Shown: positions 1-4,904 of the stretch, in pieces
How positions within the stretch are numbered: position 1 is the first letter of the stretch
Layout: the number at the start of each line of letters is the position of its first letter
NCBI GenBank assembly: GCA_030040725.1
Contig: JASHTD010000534.1
Location: 1-5,185, forward strand
DNA: 5,185 bases
Source: Candidatus Sulfotelmatobacter sp.
GTDB taxonomy: Bacteria; Acidobacteriota; Terriglobia; Terriglobales; Acidobacteriaceae
Direction of reading: 5' to 3'
The notes under the pieces: generated by a model
Told to the model about the DNA's origin: nothing
What the model saw: only the letters and a program-made list of their open reading frames with translations
The model's database searches: none
Translations under genes and position numbers: made by a program

Positions 1-1110
1 GTCGAGTTCGAACACCGTGTCGGCGAACTCGCCCTGCGAAAGCCCTTGTGCCTTCTGGATCTGGTGATTTCCGAGGATCGCACGAAGGCTGAATTGCTTT
101 TGCGTGAAGTCATTGAGTCTGGACGAGACGGCCTGCAGCTTTCCGTTCATTTGGCGGGTCGCGGGCGAGAAGCTTCGAACTGGATAGCATGGCATCAGAC
201 CGGCGCTTGTGGAGAAAAGGGGGCGGCATTGATTCTTGCTCAGGCCGCAACAAACCGCGGCGAATCCGGGGTCTGCCCCGAAGATCTCTTCCAGGCCCAG
301 CGATGGGAGGCCATCGGCCGGCTAACGGGAGGCGTGGCCCACGACTTCAATAACCTGCTAACCGGAGTCGTGCTTTATTGCGATTTGCTACTCTCCGCGC
401 TCGATGCGCGCGATCTGCGGCGCCGATATGCCGAAGAAATTCGCTCGGCGATTATTCCCGCCAGCGCTCTCGTTCGGCAGTTGCTGGTCTTTGCGCGCCC
501 CCAACAGGTCGATCCTTATCCGGTAAGCGTCAACGAAATTGCAGAAAACATGCGTGACCTTCTGATTCGCCTGTTGGGAGAGAACATCAACCTGGAATTG
601 TCCCTCGACCCGCGGCTGTGCCCGGTCAAGATCTCCCGCTCTCAGGCGCAGCAGGTTTTGTTGAATCTGGTGCTGAATGCGCGCGATGCCTTACCCGAAG
701 GAGGGTGCATTCGCATCGAGACCAGCAATGCTGTCTTCCAGCCTGTTGATAGCCGACCGTTTAAGCTCGGGAATAAGCTCGGGAACCCCTGCCTGCCCTG
801 TGTTCTGCTAAGCGTAGCCGATAACGGCCGCGGCATGGATGGTGAAACTCGCCGCCGCCTCTTCGAACCATTCTTTACGACGAAAGCCGAGAAGGGTACG
901 GGGCTAGGCCTGACCACCGTCCAGAGCATCGTTACCAGTCACCGCGGACTGATTCATTTCGAAAGCCAACCCGGCATCGGTACTTGCGCCATGATTCTGT
1001 TGCCGCGAGCTGAATGCGCTGAAATACATCCATCCGCTGCGCAGCGCGTTGGCGCGCAGATTGTACCGGAAATACCATCTCAAGATTTTAAAAAGGACCC
1101 ACTCTTATGA
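1..1110 (+). CDS. PAS-type sensor histidine kinase, C-terminal part (5' partial)
   Basis: The reading frame is open to base 1, so the gene begins upstream and 369 residues are visible; an in-frame TTG at 46 is not a credible start. Numbering from base 1, residues 1 to about 85 look like the end of a PAS sensory domain (W-I-A-W, then a short strand and linker). The dimerisation/phosphotransfer helix follows with the H-box V-A-H-D-F-N-N-L-L, whose H114 should be the phosphorylated histidine. The HATPase_c domain is complete: N-box N222 and N226 in LLNLVLNARDALPEGG, G1 box DNGRGMD at 274-280, F box LFEPFFTTK at 287-295, G2 box GTGLGL at 299-304. Such kinases autophosphorylate on His with ATP and pass the phosphate to a receiver aspartate. 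No transmembrane segment is visible in this part. There is no C-terminal receiver, only a tail of about 40 residues. The stop overlaps the regulator start (ATGA), marking that protein as the likely partner. The input signal cannot be read from this fragment. Confidence 0.93.
   Translation, partial: VEFEHRVGELALRKPLCLLDLVISEDRTKAELLLREVIESGRDGLQLSVHLAGRGREASNWIAWHQTGACGEKGAALILAQAATNRGESGVCPEDLFQAQRWEAIGRLTGGVAHDFNNLLTGVVLYCDLLLSALDARDLRRRYAEEIRSAIIPASALVRQLLVFARPQQVDPYPVSVNEIAENMRDLLIRLLGENINLELSLDPRLCPVKISRSQAQQVLLNLVLNARDALPEGGCIRIETSNAVFQPVDSRPFKLGNKLGNPCLPCVLLSVADNGRGMDGETRRRLFEPFFTTKAEKGTGLGLTTVQSIVTSHRGLIHFESQPGIGTCAMILLPRAECAEIHPSAAQRVGAQIVPEIPSQDFKKDPLL
763..786 (+). repeat. 12-bp in-frame tandem duplication in kinase gene
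   Basis: Two adjacent 12-base units, AAGCTCGGGAAT and AAGCTCGGGAAC, differ only at the last base and encode K-L-G-N twice. They lie in the ATPase domain between the N-box and the G1 box, in a region where related kinases vary in length. The near identity at DNA level points to a recent slippage duplication that kept the frame. Confidence 0.85.
1091..1110 (+). promoter_or_regulatory. Ribosome binding site and ATGA stop/start overlap coupling kinase and regulator
   Basis: AAAAGGA at 1091-1097 lies nine bases before the ATG at 1107. That ATG shares its last two bases with the TGA stop of the kinase (1108-1110). The arrangement supports 1107 over the internal ATG codons at 1158 and 1161, which have no good purine tract before them. 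It also suggests translational coupling of the two proteins. Confidence 0.75.
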
Positions 1111-2540
1111 CCTCAGCAGGCATCGCCGCAGTGTCTTCCAACCTGGTCGGCCCTCAGATGATGGCCGCTAATTTTCTGAATCTCCTCATCGTGGATGACG
1201 AGCGCTCGATTCGCGATGCTTGCCGCGAAGTCGCCCTGTCGCTTGGCTTTATGGCACACGTGGCAGATTCGGCTGAGCATGCGTATCGGCTGCTGCAAGC
1301 CCAAAATATTGACGTGATTCTGCTCGACCTGCGACTGCCCGGCGCCAGCGGGCTTGAGGCGCTGCGGCAAATCAAAAGCCAGCGGCCGGAGGCTCTGGTC
1401 ATCGTTGTGACCGGCTGCGGAACCGTCCAGTCTGCCGTTCAAGCGATGAAGAACGGCGCTTACGAATACATGACCAAGCCCTTCAGTATCGACGAACTGA
1501 AGCTCTTGCTGGAGCGGGTTTCGAATCATCTGAAGCTGAAAACCGAGAACCGCATGTTGCGCGAGAAGCTCAAGTCCAAGCAGGGATTCGGTGGCATCAT
1601 CGGCCGCGCTCCGGAGATGGAAAAGCTTTACCGGATCATCTCCAAGGCTGCCAGTAGCTCCCATCCCGTCCTCATACTTGGCGAAAGCGGCACCGGCAAG
1701 GAGATGGTGGCGCGCTCGATTCATTATTCCGGAACCTTCCACGACAAGCCTTTTATTCCGGTCGACTGCGGCTCTCTTGTGCCTACGCTGATTGAGAGTG
1801 AGCTTTTCGGCTACGTCAAGGGAGCCTTCACTGGCGCAAACCAGGCAAAGGATGGATTGCTCGCCATCGCGGAAGGAGGCACGATTTTTCTGGACGAAGT
1901 AGGTGAGCTTCCTATTGATCTACAGGCAAAACTTCTCCGCGCCATTCAAGAGAAAGAGATTCGTCCGGTGGGCAGTACGCGCCGCGTTCCCATCAACGTC
2001 CGCATTCTGGCTGCAACCAATCGCCAGTTGGAACAGGCGGTCACCGAAGGCGCGTTTCGCCGTGATCTTTATTTCCGCCTCAACGTACTGAGCCTGCGCA
2101 TTCCTCCGTTGCGTGAGCGACGGGAAGACATTCCGCTGCTGATTGCGCACTTCGTGGAGCGCTGCTCGCGGGCCTCCGGCCAGGCGAAAACCCTCAGCGA
2201 TGATGCCCTCAAGGTCATGCTCGCCTTTGACTGGCCCGGTAACGTTCGCGAGCTGGAAAATTGCCTTGAGCGTACCTTCGCCTTTACCAGTGGGCCCCTC
2301 GTTCAGGTGAGCGATCTGCCGCCCGCAATCGCCAGCACCCACGTGGGGGCTGCCGGCAACGGCAACGGGAGCGGAAACGGAAACGGCCGGAGAATCGTCA
2401 CTATGGCCGAACTGGAACGGCAAACTATCTTGAATGCCATCGCAGAGCTCAACGGCGACAAGCTGCAAGCGGCCCGCCTACTGGGAATCGGCAAAACGAC
2501 TCTGTATCGCAAATTGAAAGACTACGCGGCACAGTCTTAG
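1107..2540 (+). CDS. NtrC-family sigma-54-dependent response regulator
   Basis: This 477-residue protein has the full NtrC-class layout. The receiver domain (about 24-140) has the acidic pair D30/D31, phospho-acceptor D74 in ILLDLRLPG, T102 and K124 in the M-T-K-P-F motif. A helical linker leads to the AAA+ domain (about 163-392) with Walker A GESGTGKE (192-199), the sigma-54 contact loop GAFTGA (239-244), Walker B GGTIFLDE (257-264), sensor I A-T-N (303-305), the arginine-finger region FRRDLYFRLNV (317-327) and sensor II WPGNVREL (376-383). A Gly/Asn-rich linker (417-427) joins a Fis-type helix-turn-helix (about 434-473, ending G-I-G-K-T-T-L-Y-R-K-L). All key residues are intact. It should therefore be phosphorylated by the overlapping upstream kinase, bind enhancer-like sites and drive ATP-dependent opening of RpoN-RNA polymerase complexes. 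The 23-residue extension before the receiver is slightly long. Target genes cannot be deduced from sequence alone; no clear operator is seen in the window. Confidence 0.96.
   Translation: MTSAGIAAVSSNLVGPQMMAANFLNLLIVDDERSIRDACREVALSLGFMAHVADSAEHAYRLLQAQNIDVILLDLRLPGASGLEALRQIKSQRPEALVIVVTGCGTVQSAVQAMKNGAYEYMTKPFSIDELKLLLERVSNHLKLKTENRMLREKLKSKQGFGGIIGRAPEMEKLYRIISKAASSSHPVLILGESGTGKEMVARSIHYSGTFHDKPFIPVDCGSLVPTLIESELFGYVKGAFTGANQAKDGLLAIAEGGTIFLDEVGELPIDLQAKLLRAIQEKEIRPVGSTRRVPINVRILAATNRQLEQAVTEGAFRRDLYFRLNVLSLRIPPLRERREDIPLLIAHFVERCSRASGQAKTLSDDALKVMLAFDWPGNVRELENCLERTFAFTSGPLVQVSDLPPAIASTHVGAAGNGNGSGNGNGRRIVTMAELERQTILNAIAELNGDKLQAARLLGIGKTTLYRKLKDYAAQS
2355..2387 (+). repeat. GGN-AAC type codon repeat encoding a Gly/Asn linker
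   Basis: Eleven codons alternate glycine with asparagine (once serine), giving GNGNGSGNGNG between the AAA+ domain and the Fis-type DNA-binding domain of the regulator. The DNA is a degenerate hexamer repeat (GGC AAC, GGA AAC) and is a probable site of slippage length variation. As protein it should be a flexible, uncharged tether. Confidence 0.85.
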
Positions 2541-2603
2541 CGACCATGGGTATCTGTGAGGTGCTCCTTTTGCAGATGCAAGTGGAGGTCTCGTCCATTT
2601 CGT

Positions 2604-2646
2604 CCCGTTATGAAGCGAATCCCGGTTGCGCGGGTTTCGCAACGGG
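2604..2646. other. Interrupted inverted repeat / possible RNA hairpin after the regulator gene
   Basis: Nested arms pair in order: CCCGTT (2604-2609) with AACGGG (2641-2646), GCGAA (2615-2619) with TTCGC (2636-2640), and CCCG (2621-2624) with CGGG (2631-2634). This gives 15 base pairs in total, with a five-base bulge (2610-2614), a T-T mismatch and a six-base GTTGCG loop. It begins 64 bases past the regulator stop. No T-run follows, so it is not a standard intrinsic terminator. It could be a processing or attenuation structure, a Rho-associated 3' end, or an operator. The pairing is read by eye and no folding energy was computed. Confidence 0.5.
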
Positions 2647-2700
2647 AACGGCGACGTAGGCGAATTAGCAAAACTTCCTTGTTATGAATGCCGACGGGTC

Positions 2701-2716
2701 TGGCCGATCGCGTGCT
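2701..2716 (+). promoter_or_regulatory. Weak sigma-54-like -24/-12 candidate
   Basis: TGGCCGATCGCGTGCT has GG (2702-2703) and GC (2714-2715) separated by exactly ten bases, as in RpoN promoters, and matches 8 of the 12 defined positions of TGGCACG-N4-TTGCW. Transcription would begin close to the ATG at 2728, leaving almost no leader. That counts against it for this gene unless the transcript is leaderless. Its position downstream of an NtrC-type activator gene is the main reason to list it. Confidence 0.2.
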
Positions 2717-2720
2717 ACTA

Positions 2721-2730
2721 GAGGAGCATG
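2721..2730 (+). promoter_or_regulatory. Shine-Dalgarno abnormally close to its start codon
   Basis: GAGGAG at 2721-2726 is separated from the ATG at 2728 by one base, against the usual five to nine. Because the frame is closed upstream by TAG at 2719 and no other nearby ATG, GTG or TTG fits, the ATG is retained. Initiation is predicted to be inefficient or to use a different mechanism. Confidence 0.45.
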
Positions 2731-3213
2731 ATTCTTCTCATCACACCCTTAACTCGCGGCCAAGAGTGTGCCGGCTACCTGAAAGACTCCACCGGGCAAG
2801 AAACCCACTGGGCTGAGAATATCCAGCAAGCGCTTGGCCGGTTGCGTGAACAAACTTATTCGGTTGTCGTGCTTGATCAATTCCTACTGGAAAACGAACC
2901 CGGCGAGAGCGACCACCTGCTCGATCTTCTGGGAACTGCCTTCCCGATCTATGTGAATCTTGGGGTGAGTGGCATGCCACGCTTGCTGCGCGAAGTGCGT
3001 TCGGCGCTGCATCGTCGAAAGCGCGAAGAAGCCCAGGCCCGCCGCTCAGTGGAACAGCAGATCCATAGCGAAATGTTCGAATCCCTTACCACCATGCTGC
3101 TTTCGTGCGAGTTGGCGATGGCTGTGCCCGGCGTGCCTCCCCCCGTCGCCGAAAAGATCCGGCTGATCGATAATCTGGCTCGGGGTATGCGAGTCAAGTT
3201 AGGAGCGGAGTGA
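2728..3213 (+). CDS. Degenerate receiver protein with DHp-like C-terminal helices, no histidine
   Basis: This 161-residue protein appears to combine a reduced receiver-like fold (about 1-95) with a charged helical segment (about 95-113) and a helical hairpin (about 113-160). In the first part, MILLITPL looks like strand 1 but lacks the acidic pair that binds magnesium. SVVVLDQF puts D50 where a phospho-acceptor would be, and no conserved receiver lysine is apparent. The C-terminal stretch MFESLTTMLLSCELAM followed by P-P-P-V-A-E-K-I-R-L-I-D-N-L-A resembles the two helices of a histidine-kinase dimerisation domain, but S114 stands where H-E-L-N-N-P-L has its histidine. No ATPase domain follows. 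The start at 2728 is the only reasonable one: a TAG lies in frame at 2719-2721 and the next ATG is over 80 codons in. It may be a protein-interaction partner or decoy in phosphorelay signalling. I do not recognise a named family, and the domain reading is inference from patterns. Confidence 0.72.
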   Translation: MILLITPLTRGQECAGYLKDSTGQETHWAENIQQALGRLREQTYSVVVLDQFLLENEPGESDHLLDLLGTAFPIYVNLGVSGMPRLLREVRSALHRRKREEAQARRSVEQQIHSEMFESLTTMLLSCELAMAVPGVPPPVAEKIRLIDNLARGMRVKLGAE

Positions 3214-3246
3214 CCCATCATCGAAATCCACCGGGCCGCGCCCTTG

Positions 3247-3266
3247 TGGTAGCGGTACCAGCTGGT
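3247..3266. repeat. Overlapping short palindromes in the gap before the glycosyltransferase gene
   Basis: TGGTA (3247-3251) and TACCA (3256-3260) form an inverted repeat around GCGG. The second arm overlaps the perfect ten-base palindrome ACCAGCTGGT (3257-3266). The half-site TGGT therefore occurs three times in alternating orientation within 20 bases. It could be an operator or mutually exclusive small hairpins, but arms this short also arise by chance. Confidence 0.35.
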
Positions 3267-3302
3267 GATCAATCTCTACGGAACCACGATGTCGAAAAAT
3301 AC

Positions 3303-3332
3303 TCGACCTTCCGGCCTCATTCGCACTAGAAT
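3303..3332 (+). promoter_or_regulatory. Candidate sigma-70-type promoter for the glycosyltransferase gene
   Basis: TCGACC (3303-3308) matches TTGACA at four of six positions, and TAGAAT (3327-3332) matches TATAAT at five of six, with an 18-base spacer. The implied start near 3339 would give a leader of about 60 bases before GTG 3399. A small inverted repeat, GTCGA (3291-3295) with TCGAC (3303-3307), overlaps the -35 element and could be a repressor site. Confidence 0.35.
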
Positions 3333-3389
3333 AAGCGGGCAACACGATGCCGGATTGCGCGCCTCCCGCGCCTTCCGGCATTCTTGCCC

Positions 3390-3401
3390 GGAGGTTCTGT
3401 G
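3390..3401 (+). promoter_or_regulatory. Ribosome binding site that fixes the GTG start at 3399
   Basis: GGAGG at 3390-3394 lies four bases before GTG at 3399. The longer frame from TTG at 3384 would place this Shine-Dalgarno sequence inside the coding region and add M-P-G-G-S ahead of the usual family start. GTG 3399 is therefore preferred. Confidence 0.8.
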
Positions 3402-4517
3402 CACGTTCTGGTCACTGCCGATACCATGTCCGGCTCGTGGACTTATACCCGCGAACTGGTTACAGGGTTGGTCACGCGGGGCGTCCGGGTCACCCTGGTA
3501 AGCTTCGGCGAAATTCCACTACCCGAAGAGACTGCATGGATGGACCTGCTTCACGGCCTGGAATATCGGCCGACGGCTTTTCGCCTGGAATGGATGGATG
3601 AAGCTCAGCAGGACCTTGTCGAATCGTCGCAATTCCTCACCAGCCTGGTTCGAGAACTGCGGCCTGACGTGCTTCACCTTCACCAGTTTTGCCACGGCAA
3701 TTTGGCGGTCAACACGCCGCGGATCGTGATGGCGCACGGCGACATTATCAGCTGGACCCATGCGGTTCAAGGTTGCGCGCCGCGAGTTACCAGGTGGCTC
3801 GAGTGGTATCGCGAAACGGTCATTCGAGGGATTGCGCGGGCTGATGCCGTGGTTGCGCCCTCAGCCTGGATGCTCGAAACGATTTGCTCGAATTACGTTG
3901 CCCCGCAACGCGAAGTCGTCATCTATCCCGGGCGCAATCCGATTTTCTTTAATCCCTACGTCAGCAAAGAAGATTCCGTATTATCGGTGGGCCGGCTGCT
4001 CGACGCGGGCAGGCAGGTTTTCCTGCTCACGCAATACTCGATTCCATTCTCCATCTGCATTGTGGGCGCCGATCAGACTATCCCACAGCCGCATGTTCCG
4101 ATTCGCGCCGATGTGAAAGTGGCCACCGAGCAGAACTGTGTGGCCATTCGCGGCCCGCAGACTGAGCCTCAGTTGCGTGCGCTTTACAGCCGTGCTGCCG
4201 TCTATGCCGCAACGGCGCGCTATGAACCGCTGGGCATGTCGGCGCTGGACGCGGCTTTTTCCCGCTGCGCCATTGTCGCTAACGATATACCCAGTTTCCG
4301 CGAAGTCTGGGGCGATACTGCCCTTTATTTCCGCACCAACGATGGCCGTAGTCTCGCCGAAATCCTGCGCCGCCTTGATTCCGACCGTGCCCTGCGCCAG
4401 GCGTACTCCGATCGCGCCTACGCTCGGGCCCGCGAGCGCTTCACGGCCAAACGCATGATCGACGAGTATGTAGATCTCTATCGTGGCCTCGTCTCGGCAC
4501 GCTCCATTGCCGCCTAA
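3399..4517 (+). CDS. GT4-like family glycosyltransferase (GT-B fold)
   Basis: Started at GTG 3399 the protein has 372 residues, normal for the family. It should transfer a sugar from an activated nucleotide donor, probably in the cytoplasm or at the inner membrane face; donor and acceptor cannot be told. The N-terminal Rossmann half opens MHVLVTADT and continues with W-T-Y-T-R-E-L-V-T-G-L and R-G-V-R-V-T-L-V-S-F-G-E-I-P. The middle contains VLHLHQFCHG, IVMAHGDIISW and ADAVVAPSAWML. The C-terminal half begins near SVGRLLDAGRQ and contains the donor-site signature YEPLGMSALDAAFSRCAIVANDIPSFREVW. No signal peptide or membrane segment is seen. Three expected features are altered: the glycine-rich N-terminal loop reads M-S-G-S-W, the lysine six residues after R199 is R205, and the second acid of E-x7-E is D284 (first is E276). 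All are conservative, so activity is likely retained. It stands alone, 185 bases after the receiver-like gene, and may serve cell-surface polysaccharide or glycolipid synthesis; that role is inference. Confidence 0.88.
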   Translation: MHVLVTADTMSGSWTYTRELVTGLVTRGVRVTLVSFGEIPLPEETAWMDLLHGLEYRPTAFRLEWMDEAQQDLVESSQFLTSLVRELRPDVLHLHQFCHGNLAVNTPRIVMAHGDIISWTHAVQGCAPRVTRWLEWYRETVIRGIARADAVVAPSAWMLETICSNYVAPQREVVIYPGRNPIFFNPYVSKEDSVLSVGRLLDAGRQVFLLTQYSIPFSICIVGADQTIPQPHVPIRADVKVATEQNCVAIRGPQTEPQLRALYSRAAVYAATARYEPLGMSALDAAFSRCAIVANDIPSFREVWGDTALYFRTNDGRSLAEILRRLDSDRALRQAYSDRAYARARERFTAKRMIDEYVDLYRGLVSARSIAA

Positions 4518-4549
4518 GCATTTGAGATAGGCAAATCAGTTCTCCCTCC

Positions 4550-4595
4550 GCGACACGCTGCCCTGCCGGATGGTATCTTTTATCCTTACTAAAAT
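4550..4595 (+). promoter_or_regulatory. Possible promoter region upstream of the CDGSH gene
   Basis: GCGACA (4550-4555) and TATCTT (4574-4579) each match the sigma-70 hexamers at four of six positions, with an 18-base spacer. A better -10 by itself is TAAAAT (4590-4595, five of six), but it has no matching -35. The local AT-rich stretch 4574-4595 and the lack of other genes between 4518 and 4620 make a promoter here reasonable; the exact boxes are uncertain. Confidence 0.3.
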
Positions 4596-4606
4596 CCCAC
4601 AAGGTT

Positions 4607-4623
4607 GGAGGAATTAAACGATG
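4607..4623 (+). promoter_or_regulatory. Strong ribosome binding site for the CDGSH gene
   Basis: GGAGG at 4607-4611 is nine bases before ATG 4621, followed by the A-rich spacer AATTAAACG. It is the best Shine-Dalgarno arrangement in the window. It supports 4621 over an alternative frame starting at 4605 that overlaps it. Confidence 0.8.
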
Positions 4624-4857
4624 GCTCAAGTGAAGATTACTGTCCGCCCGAATGGTCCATTCCGCGTGGAAGCGCCCGAAGGTTCGGTCGAACTGGTCGA
4701 TGCGAACGGTACCCCGTACGATTTGACCGGCAAGGTGGCGTTCTCGCTCTGCCGCTGCGGGGGCTCGGTAAACAAGCCTTTCTGCGACGGCACTCACAGC
4801 AAGATCGGATTTCAGGGCGCCGAGCTAGCCGTAAAGAAAGCTGAGGGCCAAGCCTAA
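4621..4857 (+). CDS. CDGSH iron-sulfur domain protein ([2Fe-2S])
   Basis: This 78-residue protein carries one complete CDGSH zinc-finger-like motif: C44-R-C46-G-G-S49, P53, then C55-D-G-T-H59. This matches the family pattern C-x-C-x2-(S/T)-x3-P-x-C-D-G-(S/T)-H, in which three cysteines and one histidine bind a redox-active, acid-labile [2Fe-2S] cluster. The N-terminal half is beta-rich and contains V-E-L-V-D-A-N-G and Y-D-L-T-G-K, typical of short bacterial members. There is no signal peptide, so it should be a soluble cytoplasmic electron-transfer or cluster-handling protein, probably a dimer. It precedes a Tat-exported probable flavoenzyme by 47 bases and could share its transcript. However, that partner works outside the cytoplasm, so direct electron exchange is doubtful. 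The specific physiological role is unknown. Confidence 0.95.
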   Translation: MAQVKITVRPNGPFRVEAPEGSVELVDANGTPYDLTGKVAFSLCRCGGSVNKPFCDGTHSKIGFQGAELAVKKAEGQA

Positions 4858-4904
4858 GCAAACCGTCCTGGAGCCGCAGCTCGCCTCTCGCACCGAATCC
4901 AATC

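Noticed and set aside
1113..1742. 209-codon minus-strand open frame opposite the regulator gene
   Set aside because: It is antisense to a receiver and AAA+ domain whose motifs are all intact; its translation has no recognisable domain and reflects codon bias of the plus strand.
1920..2468. 182-codon minus-strand open frame opposite the AAA+ and linker region
   Set aside because: Same reason: a shadow of a well-supported gene, with low-complexity and no family motif.
2546..2659. 37-codon ORF starting six bases after the regulator stop, with an internal ATG at 2576
   Set aside because: There is no ribosome binding site at a useful distance for either ATG, the peptide shows no recognisable pattern, and its second half is the inverted-repeat region 2604-2646.
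3384..3398. TTG start giving a five-residue longer glycosyltransferase
   Set aside because: It would put the GGAGG Shine-Dalgarno inside the gene; the GTG at 3399 restores the usual family N-terminus.
3265..3501. 78-codon plus-strand frame covering the gap and overlapping the glycosyltransferase start
   Set aside because: It has no ribosome binding site, runs about 100 bases into the glycosyltransferase gene in another frame, and shows no recognisable motif.
4520..4536. ATTTG/CAAAT inverted repeat just after the glycosyltransferase stop, as a terminator
   Set aside because: The stem is only five weak base pairs with no following T-run, so it does not qualify as an intrinsic terminator.
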